From an uncultured Eubacteriales bacterium (GTDB lineage Bacteria; Bacillota; Clostridia; Christensenellales; CAG-138), in NCBI GenBank assembly GCA_900545265.1, contig UQYI01000004.1, positions 62,001-126,000 of the forward strand: a stretch of 64,000 bases of DNA. The letters run 5' to 3'. The position numbers and the translations under genes are program-made. Numbering within the stretch: position 1 is the stretch's first letter; the number at the start of each line of letters is the position of its first letter. The notes under the pieces are model-generated. The model saw only the letters and a list, made by a program, of their open reading frames with translations, had not been told where the DNA came from and did not search any database. This document shows positions 41,601 to 51,406 of the stretch, piece after piece.

Positions 41601-43067
41601 ATGACGGATATTTACAAAGATATTTTGGAGCGTACCGGCGGAGACATTTACATCGCCGTGGCAGGGCCCGTGCGCACGGGAAAATCCACCTTTATCAAAC
41701 GTTTTGCGGAGGTGATGATGCTCCCGGGCATCGAGGATGCATTCGTCTATCAGCGGGTGGTGGATGAGCTGCCTCAAAGCGGGGCAGGACGCACCATCAT
41801 GACCACACAGCCCAGGTTTGTACCGCCGCAGGCAGTGGAGATTCGGCTGGGAGAAAAGGCATCCTGCCGGATGAAACTGGTAGACTGTGTAGGATATCTT
41901 ATTCCCGGGGCGGAAGGGGCTACCGAGGACGGCACACCCCGTATGGTCACTACGCCCTGGTTTGAAGAGGATGTTCCCTTTGAGCAGGCGGCACAGGTAG
42001 GTACCGACCGTGTAATACGGGAGCACAGTACCATTTGCCTGCTCATGACCACCGATGGTTCCATTACCGATATTCCCCGGGAAAATTATCTGGAAGGGGA
42101 AAAGCGGGCCATTGAAACGGCAAAAGCTACGGGCAAACCCCTGCTGGTAGCTGTCAATTCCAGAAACCCGGCAGGAGAGGAAGCTCTGACGGTGGCCCGA
42201 GAGATAGAAAAGGCCTATGATGTGCCGGCTATGACGCTGGATGCCAAAACAATGGGGGCAGGAGAGATACAGTCTCTGCTGACGGGGATCCTGTATGCTT
42301 TCCCAATGCGTCTGTGCCAGGTGGAACTGCCCAGTTTTCTGCGGGCTATGGACAGAAGTGAACCTCTCTGGCAGGCATTGCTGGATGCCGTGCGGAAGGA
42401 ACCTGTGCGTACCGTAGGAGAATATATCCGCCTGAAAGAGTCTTTGGCCGCCGTGGAAAAGGTCAAGTCTGTAGAAAACGGAGCCATCGATCTTGGCCGC
42501 GGGGAGGTGCGTCTGCATCTTACGCTGGAGGATGGAGTGTTCTACGAACTGCTTTCCAGAGAAGCGGGAACCACTATTGCCGATGATTTTGCGCTGGTCT
42601 CTCTTCTTAAAGACTGCCTGGAAGCAAAAAAACGGTGGGATCGCCTTTCCGGCGCTTTGGAGCAGGCAGAGGCTACGGGATATGGGGTAGTCACGCCGGA
42701 TTTCAAGGAAATGGAACTGCTGGAACCGGAGATATTTCGTCAGGGTCCCCGGTATGGGGTGACACTACGCACCAGGAGCAAAGGGCTTCATTGCATCCGC
42801 GTGGATATCCGGTCGGAAGTCAGTCCCATGGTGGGTACGCAGGAACAGGCGGAAAACCTTATTGCACAGCTGAAAGAGGCGGCACAGAAAGACCCGGCTT
42901 CCGTATGGGATATAAGCTTCTTTGGCAAGACGCTTCTCGAACTGGTACAGGAGAAAATGGAATTGCAAAAAGGAGGCCTTTCGCAGCAAGCACAGATGCG
43001 CATGCAAAGCACCATAGAGCGCATGGCAAATCAGGGATGCAGTGGACTTATCTGTATCATGCTATAA
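41601..43067 (+). CDS. spoIVA: Stage IV sporulation protein A
   Basis: Mother-cell ATPase that polymerises on the forespore surface as the base of the spore coat. The 488-residue protein aligns by eye with Bacillus SpoIVA along its whole length: IYKDILERTGGDIYIAVAGP, Walker A GPVRTGKST (about residue 22), DELPQSGAGRTIMTTQPRFV, LVDCVGYLIPGAEG, and the C-terminal GLICIML. The start is fixed by GGAGGG 5 bases upstream; the longer open frame before it is antisense to the UPF0489 gene. A sigma-E promoter lies upstream and a hairpin follows. Confidence 0.98.
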   Translation: MTDIYKDILERTGGDIYIAVAGPVRTGKSTFIKRFAEVMMLPGIEDAFVYQRVVDELPQSGAGRTIMTTQPRFVPPQAVEIRLGEKASCRMKLVDCVGYLIPGAEGATEDGTPRMVTTPWFEEDVPFEQAAQVGTDRVIREHSTICLLMTTDGSITDIPRENYLEGEKRAIETAKATGKPLLVAVNSRNPAGEEALTVAREIEKAYDVPAMTLDAKTMGAGEIQSLLTGILYAFPMRLCQVELPSFLRAMDRSEPLWQALLDAVRKEPVRTVGEYIRLKESLAAVEKVKSVENGAIDLGRGEVRLHLTLEDGVFYELLSREAGTTIADDFALVSLLKDCLEAKKRWDRLSGALEQAEATGYGVVTPDFKEMELLEPEIFRQGPRYGVTLRTRSKGLHCIRVDIRSEVSPMVGTQEQAENLIAQLKEAAQKDPASVWDISFFGKTLLELVQEKMELQKGGLSQQAQMRMQSTIERMANQGCSGLICIML

Positions 43068-43083
43068 ATCCAGGGGCATACTG
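43054..43083 (+). promoter_or_regulatory. Possible sigma-G promoter of gpr
   Basis: GTATC, 18-base spacer, CATACTG, compared with the forespore sigma-G pattern GHATR-N18-CATWMTA (one mismatch in each half). It overlaps the spoIVA stop codon and lies about 55 bases before the gpr start. Confidence 0.4.
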
Positions 43084-43085
43084 TA

Positions 43086-43125
43086 CCCGGCTGCTTTTGT
43101 AAGGGCGGCCGGGAATTTTATTTTT
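43086..43125 (+). terminator. Terminator of spoIVA
   Basis: CCCGGCTGC-(10 nt)-GCGGCCGGG followed by AATTTTATTTTT. The T-tract runs straight into the gpr ribosome-binding site. Confidence 0.8.
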
Positions 43126-43135
43126 GGAGGCACAT

Positions 43136-44017
43136 GTGGCATACAGGACAGATCTTGCTTTGGAAGCTAAAAGCCGCTGCCCCGATATACCGGGGGTTCA
43201 GGAACAGTGCGAACACTTTGCAGGTATAGACATTTCCCGCATTCGCGTGGAAACGCAGGAGGCCGCACAAAAACTGGGGAAACCCGTTGGAAACTATGTA
43301 ACATTTACGCTGCCAAAGGAATTTATAGCCGATCCCCGGTGCCGTGAGGCAGGTGCCAAACGTCTTGCAGGGGAACTGGATGCGCTGCTGCCTCCCGGTC
43401 CGGTGCTCCTGGCAGGATTGGGAAATCGGAAGATCACCCCGGATGCCTTGGGCCCACGGACGGCGGAGGGGATCGTGGTGACCCGTCACCTGCAGAATCA
43501 TTGTAAGGAAGTTTTGGGACATGAGGTGCGTTCTGTAGCCGCTTTCCCAACAGGCGTTATGGGCGTTACCGGTATAGAAACGGTGGAAGCGGTTGGTGCC
43601 ATGGTCAAGGCGCTGTCTCCGGCGGCACTGATCGCTGTAGACGCTCTGGCAGCTTTAGACAGCAGTCACATTGGAGCTATGGTGCAGCTCAACGATACTG
43701 GAATCTCTCCCGGAGCCGGGGTCGGAAACTTCCAGAAAGGATTGAATCGGGAAACCCTTGGCGTTCCGGTACTGGCGCTGGGAATCCCGCTGGTGCTCTC
43801 TGCCGAATCTATACTGGAAAGCGGCTTGCGGCGCACAGGCAACGGATATTTGGCGCAAAATCTCCAAACTTTGCTGGAAGAGGATTTTCTTTCCATGGTG
43901 GTTACGCCAAAGGATATAGATGCAATGGTCAAAGACGGAGCCAGACTTCTAAGCCAGGGATTGAATCTTGCCTTTTTTGGAGAGAATTACGGGCCGTTAT
44001 GCGCCATGCTGCCATAA
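43136..44017 (+). CDS. gpr: Germination protease GPR
   Basis: Aspartic-type protease (family A25) that degrades small acid-soluble spore proteins at germination; made in the forespore as an inactive zymogen. The 293-residue protein has YRTDLALEA at the start (conserved processing region), GLGNRKITPDALGPR, GVMGVTGIETVE, AVDALAALDSSH and QLNDTGISPGAGVGN. The start is GTG 43136, with GGAGG 5 bases upstream; the TTG 12 bases earlier overlaps that site. The propeptide is shorter than in Bacillus. gpr-spoIIP is the usual gene order. Confidence 0.95.
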   Translation: MAYRTDLALEAKSRCPDIPGVQEQCEHFAGIDISRIRVETQEAAQKLGKPVGNYVTFTLPKEFIADPRCREAGAKRLAGELDALLPPGPVLLAGLGNRKITPDALGPRTAEGIVVTRHLQNHCKEVLGHEVRSVAAFPTGVMGVTGIETVEAVGAMVKALSPAALIAVDALAALDSSHIGAMVQLNDTGISPGAGVGNFQKGLNRETLGVPVLALGIPLVLSAESILESGLRRTGNGYLAQNLQTLLEEDFLSMVVTPKDIDAMVKDGARLLSQGLNLAFFGENYGPLCAMLP

Positions 44018-44058
44018 TTCAGCGACCTTGGGCATAGGCTCTATTCAAGGAGGTGCCT

Positions 44059-45060
44059 ATGAGACGTACAAACATAAAAAAGAATCGCCCCCCGGTGAAT
44101 CCGTGGATATTTGGTTTGTGTATGCTGCTTCTGGGAATGAGCATCCATCGGGTGGAGAGCTGGATATACCCGCAGACTTCCCATACCATGGCGCAAATGC
44201 CTGCAAATGAGGTCGAAAAAGCGGATCCTTTACCTTTAACGGCAGTGGACGCAGCCGTGTTGCCTGAAGGAGGAGAAAATTTGTTCGCGGCCGCTTTCCG
44301 AGGCAGAGAAGAGAGCCCTCGGAAACAGCAGCTGCCAGACAGACAGGCAGAAAAAGAGCCCCAGATACTTATCTATCATACACATACGACAGAAGCTTAT
44401 ACACAGACTGCGGACAGCCCTTACAAACAGACTTCTGCTTTTCGCACAAATGATGCGGATAAAAGCGTGCTGGCTGTGGGAGAGGCATTGAAAGAAGTTT
44501 TGGAGAAAGAATACGGCTATATTGTGCTTCATGATACTACCGACCATGAACCACCGAAACTTTCCACCGCTTACACCCGTTCAGAAAAGACAATGGCGGC
44601 TTATCGGGCGAAATATCCTTCACTGGAGGTGTTTATCGATCTGCATCGGGACGCCGGTTCCAACGAAAAAGACTATGTGGCTGCTCCCGGGGGACCTGCC
44701 GCCCGGGTTATGTGTGTGGTGGGAAAGGGAGAAAAGTATGAGCAGAAGCCGGACTTTGATTCCAATTATTCGCTGGCCAGTCGCTTTGCCGAGACATTGA
44801 ATCAACTTGTGCTCGGGATGGGCCGTCCTGTGCGTGTAAAACCCGGGCGGTATAATCAGCATATTTCCTCTCATTGTCTGCTGCTGGAAGTAGGGCATAA
44901 TGCAAACACATTAGAACAGGCTCTCAACGCAGTGCCCCTTATAGCCAGGGCTCTGGCAGCGGCACTGGGGGAAGAGAAGGCAGAAACATTGCCGGTGCAG
45001 GCGGCTCTGTACGCTGGAGAGAAAAATGCAGCCGCCGGTTGGCTGGTACCCCGGGATTAG
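44059..45060 (+). CDS. spoIIP: Stage II sporulation protein P
   Basis: Forespore-engulfment peptidoglycan amidase/endopeptidase that works with SpoIID and SpoIIM. The 333-residue protein has an N-terminal membrane helix (WIFGLCMLLLGMSIH), a variable linker, then the amidase domain: ILIYHTHTTEAY (zinc-site His), VFIDLHRDAG (Asp/His), and LLLEVGHNANTLEQA (catalytic Glu). ATG 44059 follows AAGGAGG. It lies 41 bases after gpr and may be co-transcribed. Confidence 0.96.
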   Translation: MRRTNIKKNRPPVNPWIFGLCMLLLGMSIHRVESWIYPQTSHTMAQMPANEVEKADPLPLTAVDAAVLPEGGENLFAAAFRGREESPRKQQLPDRQAEKEPQILIYHTHTTEAYTQTADSPYKQTSAFRTNDADKSVLAVGEALKEVLEKEYGYIVLHDTTDHEPPKLSTAYTRSEKTMAAYRAKYPSLEVFIDLHRDAGSNEKDYVAAPGGPAARVMCVVGKGEKYEQKPDFDSNYSLASRFAETLNQLVLGMGRPVRVKPGRYNQHISSHCLLLEVGHNANTLEQALNAVPLIARALAAALGEEKAETLPVQAALYAGEKNAAAGWLVPRD

Positions 45061-45068
45061 TGGCTTTG

Positions 45069-45097
45069 TTGACAAAAAGCCGAAGGAACGATAAGAT
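45069..45097 (+). promoter_or_regulatory. Promoter of asd-dapA-dapB
   Basis: TTGACA, 17-base spacer, TAAGAT, with transcription from about 45104. The leader of about 40 bases is too short for a lysine riboswitch. Confidence 0.85.
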
Positions 45098-45144
45098 ATT
45101 TGTGTCTGAATAGACATATCTTTCTTAGGAAAGGCGCAATATAC

Positions 45145-46140
45145 ATGGAATCGCTGAAAATCGCCATAGTAGGCGCTACAGGCATGGTCGGCCGCATGTT
45201 TTTAAACGTACTGGAAGAAAAAGGGATCCAGGCTCGGTATACTCTTTTTGCATCATCCCGTTCCGCCGGGCAGAAGCTTTCCTTTATGGGGGAATCGTAT
45301 ACCGTAGAACCTTTGGAGGAAAACAGCTTTGCCGGCAGAGGATTTCAGGCGGCTCTGTTTTCTGCGGGCGGCGAGGTGTCCAGAAAATTTGCCCCTCTGG
45401 CCGCTGAGGCCGGAGCCGTTGTCATAGATAATTCTTCCTGTTGGCGCATGGATCCTCTTGTACCGCTTATCGTTCCGCAGGTGAATCCGGAGTCGTTGCC
45501 CGGATATATGCAAAAGGGGATCATTGCCAACCCCAACTGTTCTACCATTCAGGCGGTGGTAGCGCTTAAGCCTTTGGCCGATGCTTTCGGGCTTAAGCGA
45601 GTGGTGTATTCCACCTATCAAAGTGTCTCCGGAGCCGGAAAGCGGGGATGGGAAGACCTGGAGAATGGCCTGCGGGGGTTGCCGCCCAAAAAGTTTCCCC
45701 ATTCCATTGCTAACAACTGTTTGCCACATATAGATGTGTTTACAGACAACGGCTACACCAAAGAAGAAATTAAAATGATAGAGGAGACTCGCAAGATTCT
45801 TTCCTTGCCGGGACTTCCGGTTACGGCTACCTGTGTGCGGGTGCCGGTGTTCTGCTCCCATAGCGAAAGCATCAATGTGGAGCTGAATCGTCCTTTTACC
45901 ATGGAAGAAGTTTTTTCCGCCTTGCAAAATCAGCCGGGCCTGGTCATTGAGGATGAGCCTTCTCAAAATATCTATCCGCTGGCCACCGAAGCTGCCGGAA
46001 AGGATCAGGTATTTGTGGGCCGTATCCGCCGGGACTTTTCCGTAGAAAACGGCCTGAACCTCTGGTGCGTGGCAGATAACCTGCGCAAAGGAGCCGCTTC
46101 CAACGCTGTGGAGATATTGGAACTGCTGTTGAAAAAATAG
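45145..46140 (+). CDS. asd: Aspartate-semialdehyde dehydrogenase
   Basis: Reduces aspartyl phosphate to aspartate semialdehyde, the branch point to lysine, methionine and threonine. The 331-residue protein has IAIVGATGMVGRMFL (NADP loop), the catalytic cysteine in IANPNCSTIQ, YSTYQSVSGAGK, and VRVPVFCSHSESI. ATG 45145 has AGGAAAGG upstream; earlier in-frame codons lack a site. First gene of the asd-dapA-dapB operon. Confidence 0.96.
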   Translation: MESLKIAIVGATGMVGRMFLNVLEEKGIQARYTLFASSRSAGQKLSFMGESYTVEPLEENSFAGRGFQAALFSAGGEVSRKFAPLAAEAGAVVIDNSSCWRMDPLVPLIVPQVNPESLPGYMQKGIIANPNCSTIQAVVALKPLADAFGLKRVVYSTYQSVSGAGKRGWEDLENGLRGLPPKKFPHSIANNCLPHIDVFTDNGYTKEEIKMIEETRKILSLPGLPVTATCVRVPVFCSHSESINVELNRPFTMEEVFSALQNQPGLVIEDEPSQNIYPLATEAAGKDQVFVGRIRRDFSVENGLNLWCVADNLRKGAASNAVEILELLLKK

Positions 46141-46151
46141 GAGGCGCAAGC

Positions 46152-47033
46152 ATGAGCACATTGTTCAAAGGCTCCGGTGTGGCCATCGTCACACCTTTTA
46201 AAGACGGATCTGTAGACTACACTGCTTTTACCAGGCTGATAGAACTGCAGATCATCAGCGGTACTGATGCTATCATTGTCTGCGGCACTACCGGCGAGGC
46301 GGCCACCCTGACCCCTGAGGAGCGCACGGAGGTGATTCGTTTCTGTGTGGAACGGGTAGACGGGCGGGTTCCTGTCATCGCCGGTTCCGGCAGCAACAAT
46401 ACTGCCAAGGCTATCGAACTTTCCAGAGAGGCAGAGGCTTTGGGAGTGGACGGGCTATTGATAGTGACTCCTTATTATAACAAAACTTCTCAGGCGGGAC
46501 TGGTGGCACATTACGGAGCTGTTTGCGAACAGGTGCACCTGCCTATTTTGGTGTATAACGTGCCTTCCCGTACTGGACTTAACGTATTGCCGGCCACCAT
46601 GCAGAAGATCATGGGAGAGTGTGAAAATGTGGTGGGGATCAAGGAGGCCAGCGGGAATATCGAGCAGATCGTGAATCTGGCGGCCTTGTGTCCGGGTTTG
46701 GATATTTATTCCGGAAACGACGACCATATTCTTCCCGTGCTGTCGGTGGGGGGAAAAGGCGTTATCTCCACAATTGCCAATGTAGTACCTTCGGAAGTGC
46801 ATAATCTGTGCATGGCTTTTTTTGCAGGGAAGCTGGATATTGCCAGGAAACTTCAGTTCATGCTTTTGCCTGTTTGGCGGGCCGCTTTCTGCGAGACAAA
46901 TCCTATCCCCATTAAAACCATGATGCATATGATGGATCTCTGTGGAGACGAACTGCGTTTGCCCCTGGTACCGGCGCAGCCGGAAAACCGGGAGCTTATG
47001 AAAAAGGCGCTTAAAGACTTTGGACTTATTTAA
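46152..47033 (+). CDS. dapA: 4-hydroxy-tetrahydrodipicolinate synthase
   Basis: Condenses pyruvate with aspartate semialdehyde, the first committed step to diaminopimelate, lysine and spore dipicolinate. The 293-residue protein shows GTTGEAATLTPEE, LIVTPYYNKTSQ, VYNVPSRTGLNV (catalytic Tyr) and VVGIKEASGN (Schiff-base Lys). GGAGG lies 7 bases before ATG. It starts 11 bases after asd. Confidence 0.97.
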   Translation: MSTLFKGSGVAIVTPFKDGSVDYTAFTRLIELQIISGTDAIIVCGTTGEAATLTPEERTEVIRFCVERVDGRVPVIAGSGSNNTAKAIELSREAEALGVDGLLIVTPYYNKTSQAGLVAHYGAVCEQVHLPILVYNVPSRTGLNVLPATMQKIMGECENVVGIKEASGNIEQIVNLAALCPGLDIYSGNDDHILPVLSVGGKGVISTIANVVPSEVHNLCMAFFAGKLDIARKLQFMLLPVWRAAFCETNPIPIKTMMHMMDLCGDELRLPLVPAQPENRELMKKALKDFGLI

Positions 47034-47045
47034 GTGAGACGTATT

Positions 47046-47816
47046 ATGGAAGAACGGAATGTAAAGATTCTTATCAACGGTGCTCTGGGTCATATGGGTC
47101 GCGCGCTGCAGCATGCGTTGGAAAGCGGGAGCTGGCCCCTTACACTGACAGGCGGCATAGATCGAACGGTGGGAGAGTATCCGGTTCCCCTGTATGCAAA
47201 TGTGGAAGCAGCCGAAAAGGCAGACTTTGATGTGCTTATAGACTTTTCTGTTCCTCAAGGAGCCATGGAAGCCCTGTCTCTGTGTCTGCTGCGGCGCAAA
47301 GCCATTGTGCTGGCGACTACGGGCCTTTCTTTGGCACAGCAGCAGCGGGTAAAGGAAGCCGCCGCGTCTATCCCGGTGTTCTATACGGGTAATATGTCTC
47401 TGGGAGTGAACCTTCAACTGGCGTTGGTGAAGCAGGCTGCGCGGATACTGGAAGAAGCATTTGATGCGGAGATTATAGAGACGCACCATAATCTCAAATA
47501 TGATGCACCCAGCGGCACGGCCAAAATGCTTATTGCCGCCGTAGAAGCCGGACGAGAAAAGGAAGAGCCACTGGTTTATGGAAGACAGGAGACGCATAAG
47601 CGCCGGGAGAAGGGGGAGATCGGTATTCATTCCCTGAGAGGCGGCACTGTCCCAGGAGAACATATTGTACGCTTTTTCGGCCCGGATGAAGAACTGACCA
47701 TTACCCATCGTGCATACAGCAAAGCTTTGTTTGCTTCCGGTGCATTGAAGGCCGCCGTCTATATGGCGGATAAGGCTCCCGGACTTTATGATATGGCAGG
47801 TCTGTTGGGTCTGTAG
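47046..47816 (+). CDS. dapB: 4-hydroxy-tetrahydrodipicolinate reductase
   Basis: Second enzyme of the diaminopimelate branch. The 256-residue protein contains the NAD(P) loop INGALGHMGRAL, the TTGLS segment, IIETHHNLKYDAPSGTA (catalytic His and Lys) and IHSLRGGTVPGEHIVRF. No strong ribosome-binding site precedes ATG 47046; an in-frame GTG directly after the dapA stop (47034) is also possible, and coupling to dapA is likely. Confidence 0.95.
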   Translation: MEERNVKILINGALGHMGRALQHALESGSWPLTLTGGIDRTVGEYPVPLYANVEAAEKADFDVLIDFSVPQGAMEALSLCLLRRKAIVLATTGLSLAQQQRVKEAAASIPVFYTGNMSLGVNLQLALVKQAARILEEAFDAEIIETHHNLKYDAPSGTAKMLIAAVEAGREKEEPLVYGRQETHKRREKGEIGIHSLRGGTVPGEHIVRFFGPDEELTITHRAYSKALFASGALKAAVYMADKAPGLYDMAGLLGL

Positions 47817-47962
47817 CTTTTATAAAAATATACGGAGGGCGGCGCTATGCGCTGTCCTTTTTCTTTTCATTAAAAGAGGCTGCGGCTTTGGCTGTTTCTT
47901 TTTCTTTTCTTTTTCACACCGGCATGGTATACTTTTTTCATCATTATGGGGAGGTTTGCTGT

Positions 47963-50900
47963 ATGGATTGTCCCTTTGTGCATCTGCATGTGCATACCCA
48001 GTACAGCCTGCTGGATGGAGCCAGCCGCATTAAAGAACTGGTGCGCCGGGCCAAGGAACTGGGACAGACAGCTATGGCCATTACAGATCACGGGGTCATG
48101 TATGGGGTCATTGATTTTTACCGGGCTTGTCTGGCTGAAGGTATAAAGCCTATCCTGGGGATTGAGACTTATGTGGCCCCCAGAGGATATACGGTTAAAG
48201 AAGGCAGGGAAGACAGGGAATATGGGCATCTGATCCTGCTGGCCAAGAACCAGAAGGGGTATGAAAACCTCATGTTTCTGTCCAGTGAGGCCTTTATTCA
48301 CGGCTACTATTATAAACCGCGTATTGATTATGACCTGCTGAGTCATCATTGCGAAGGCGTCATATGCCTGTCGGCCTGTCTGGCGGGAGATATTCCGCAG
48401 CGCCTGCTCCATAATCGGGATCAGGAAGCTTATGCGCTGGCCAAAAGGCTCAAAGACATGTTTGGAGAGGACTTTTATATTGAGCTCCAGAACCATGGCC
48501 TACGGGAACAGCTGTATGTGCTGCCTAAACTTCGGCAGCTTGCAAAAGAACTGGACATTAAAACGGTGGCCACCAATGATATCCACTATGTAAACAAAGA
48601 GGATGCGGAAGCCCAGGACGTACTGCTGTGCATTCAGACGCAGCGGTTCGTAGATGAAGAAAACCGCATGAAGATGGAAGCGGAGGAGTTTTACTGTAAA
48701 TCCTACGAAGAGATGTGTCAGGCTCTTCCGCAGGATGAAGAAGCCGTTCACAATACGCTTGAGGTAGCTGAAAAGTGCAACGTTACCATTGAGTTTGGAA
48801 AACGGCGGCTGCCCAAATTTACCAGCCCGGATGGATCGGAAAACAAAGTGTTTCTTCGGCGGCTTTGTGAAGAAGGCATGGCTCAGAAAATGCCGGGGGC
48901 CGGACAGGAGGCATGGGACAGGCTCAATTATGAACTCAATGTAGTGGAAAGCATGGGCTTTGTGGATTATTATCTCATCGTATGGGATTTTATTCACTAT
49001 GCCAAATCCCATGGTATTATGGTGGGCCCCGGCCGAGGCAGCGGCGCAGCCAGCCTGGCGGCCTATTGTATGGATATCACCGATGTGGATCCGCTGAAAT
49101 ACAAACTGATTTTTGAGCGTTTTCTGAATCCGGAGCGGGTGAGTATGCCGGATTTTGATGTGGACTTCTGCTACGAACGGCGGCAGGAGGTCATCGATTA
49201 TGTGGGCCGCAAGTACGGAGAAGGACATGTTTCACAGATCATCACTTTCGGCACCATGGCTGCCCGGGCGGTGATCCGGGATGTGGCCCGAGTGCTGCGT
49301 ATGCCCTATGGAGATGCGGATAAACTGGCCAAACTGGTCCCAAACATGCTCAAAATCACTTTGCAGGATGCCCTGCATATGCAGCCGGAACTGAAAAAAC
49401 TCTATGACGAAGATCCGGCCATGCGCAAAGTACTGGATCTGTCCATGAAGCTGGAAGGTTTGCCCCGGCATTGCTCCACTCATGCGGCCGGCGTAGTGAT
49501 CTCCGGTGTACCGTTGAATGAAGTGGTGCCACTGCAAAGCAACGATGGAGTACTTATCACTCAGTTCCCCATGACTACGCTGGAAGAACTGGGCCTTTTG
49601 AAAATGGATTTTCTGGGGCTGCGTACCCTGACGGTGATCCGGGATGCACTGTCTTTTATCGGTGAACAGGGAAAACCTGTACCGGACTTTTCCAAAAACG
49701 ATTTTACGGATAAAAAAGTCTATGATATGATCTCCCGCGGAGATACAGACGGAGTGTTCCAGCTGGAATCGGCGGGGATGCGGCAGTTCCTTATGCAGCT
49801 CAAACCGGACTGCTTCGAAGATATCATTGCAGGTATTGCACTGTATCGTCCCGGCCCCATGGAGAGCATCCCACGATATGTGGAGGGAAAGCATAACCCC
49901 GCTTCCATCCATTATGAATATCCGGCTCTGGAACCTATCCTTTCCAACACATATGGCTGTATGGTCTATCAGGAACAGGTACAGGAAATCGTTCGTACGC
50001 TGGCAGGCTATTCCATGGGACGCGCTGATCTTGTACGCCGTGCCATGAGCAAAAAGAAACATGATGTTATGGCCAGGGAGCGGGAATACTTTATTCATGG
50101 TACAGACGGGGTAGAGGGGGCCGTAAAACGGGGAGTTCCGGAAGCGGTAGCCAGCCATATCTTTGATGAGATGATGGACTTTGCGTCCTATGCATTCAAC
50201 AAAGCTCACGCCGCCTGCTATGCGGTGCTTACCTATCGCACTGGATACTTGAAATGCTACTACCCTGTGGAGTATCTGGCGGCCATCATCAATGGATATA
50301 TGGCCTCTTCCGATGCTGTTGCCGAATATGTATACGCCGCCCGCCGTATGGGCATAAAGGTGCTGCAGCCGGACGTAAACCGATCCGTGGCAAAGTTCTC
50401 TGTGGAAGGAGATTGCATCCGCTTTGGACTGGCAGCGGTAAAAAACGTTGGAGCTGCCGTTATGGACAACATGGTCAAAGAGCGGAAAGAAAACGGTCCC
50501 TTCCGGGATTTTGCAGACTTCTGCCGGCGAACAGAGGGACTCAACAAACGCATGCTGGAAAATATGATCCTGTCCGGCTGCTTCGATTCAATGGGGGTGC
50601 GCCGCAGTCAGTTGCTTGGGGTGTATGAACAGGTGTTTGAAGATGGGCAGCGTCAGCGGAAAGTAAGGGAAACCGGGCAGATGAGTCTTTTCGACTTCGG
50701 GGATGCAGAAACAAAACCGCTGGAACCCTCGCCGATACGGTATCCCAACGTAAAGGAAATGGAGCATGGGCTGCTGCTGCAGAAAGAGCGGGAGGCTACT
50801 GGTTTATATCTCAGCGGACATCCTCTGGATGCATATGGCGCACTTTTGAGTACTCTGCCCCAGCAGGTACAGGAACTCAGTCAGGCGGATGGGCTTTCTG

Positions 50901-51391
50901 GCATTGCAGATAATGCATCCGTCACCGTGGGCGGATTGCTGAGCCAATGTAAAAGCCGGCCTACCAAGTCCGGCACAGGGATGATGGGATATGGCGTGTT
51001 GGAAGGCGTTACCGGTTCTGTGGAGGTGGTAGCTTTTCCGAGAGTACTGCAGAGCACCGGCGGCCTTTTTCATGATGATGCGGCGGTGCTTATCAAGGGA
51101 AAATTGAATATTCGGGAAGAACGTGCCAACTCCCTTCTTATAGAAGAGATAAGCCCTCTTTCACAGGCAGTCGAAGAAAATCGACGTTTGTATATTCGTA
51201 TTGCCTCTTTTTCTCAGGCGGAGCAGGTACATGCGTTGCTGACTGCTTATCCGGGCAATACGCCGGTGATCTTGGTAGATGCCAAGCGGGTAGCCAAAGG
51301 AGCGCCTAAAAGCTGGAATGTTCAGATATGTCAGGGGCTTCTGGACAGTCTGCATGCATCTTTGGGACAGGAAAACATTATTGTAAAATAG
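47963..51391 (+). CDS. dnaE: DNA polymerase III alpha subunit, DnaE type
   Basis: Replicative polymerase of the DnaE family. The 1142-residue protein has the N-terminal PHP domain (HLHVHTQYSLLDGASR), GPGRGSGAASLAAY, the catalytic aspartates in MPDFDVDF and LKMDFLGL, a helix-hairpin-helix part (IALYRPGPMESIPRY ... AFNKAHAACYA) and a C-terminal OB-fold (ASVTVGGLLSQCKSR). ATG 47963 was chosen because GGGGAGG lies just upstream and the PHP motif follows at once. A TATACT box lies about 30 bases before. Clostridia also have PolC; it is not in this window. Confidence 0.97.
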   Translation: MDCPFVHLHVHTQYSLLDGASRIKELVRRAKELGQTAMAITDHGVMYGVIDFYRACLAEGIKPILGIETYVAPRGYTVKEGREDREYGHLILLAKNQKGYENLMFLSSEAFIHGYYYKPRIDYDLLSHHCEGVICLSACLAGDIPQRLLHNRDQEAYALAKRLKDMFGEDFYIELQNHGLREQLYVLPKLRQLAKELDIKTVATNDIHYVNKEDAEAQDVLLCIQTQRFVDEENRMKMEAEEFYCKSYEEMCQALPQDEEAVHNTLEVAEKCNVTIEFGKRRLPKFTSPDGSENKVFLRRLCEEGMAQKMPGAGQEAWDRLNYELNVVESMGFVDYYLIVWDFIHYAKSHGIMVGPGRGSGAASLAAYCMDITDVDPLKYKLIFERFLNPERVSMPDFDVDFCYERRQEVIDYVGRKYGEGHVSQIITFGTMAARAVIRDVARVLRMPYGDADKLAKLVPNMLKITLQDALHMQPELKKLYDEDPAMRKVLDLSMKLEGLPRHCSTHAAGVVISGVPLNEVVPLQSNDGVLITQFPMTTLEELGLLKMDFLGLRTLTVIRDALSFIGEQGKPVPDFSKNDFTDKKVYDMISRGDTDGVFQLESAGMRQFLMQLKPDCFEDIIAGIALYRPGPMESIPRYVEGKHNPASIHYEYPALEPILSNTYGCMVYQEQVQEIVRTLAGYSMGRADLVRRAMSKKKHDVMAREREYFIHGTDGVEGAVKRGVPEAVASHIFDEMMDFASYAFNKAHAACYAVLTYRTGYLKCYYPVEYLAAIINGYMASSDAVAEYVYAARRMGIKVLQPDVNRSVAKFSVEGDCIRFGLAAVKNVGAAVMDNMVKERKENGPFRDFADFCRRTEGLNKRMLENMILSGCFDSMGVRRSQLLGVYEQVFEDGQRQRKVRETGQMSLFDFGDAETKPLEPSPIRYPNVKEMEHGLLLQKEREATGLYLSGHPLDAYGALLSTLPQQVQELSQADGLSGIADNASVTVGGLLSQCKSRPTKSGTGMMGYGVLEGVTGSVEVVAFPRVLQSTGGLFHDDAAVLIKGKLNIREERANSLLIEEISPLSQAVEENRRLYIRIASFSQAEQVHALLTAYPGNTPVILVDAKRVAKGAPKSWNVQICQGLLDSLHASLGQENIIVK

Positions 51392-51406
51392 CAAAGAGGA
51401 AAACGT

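Noticed and set aside
45060..45145. Lysine riboswitch before asd-dapA-dapB
   Set aside because: The leader from the TTGACA/TAAGAT promoter is only about 40 bases, too short for the lysine aptamer.
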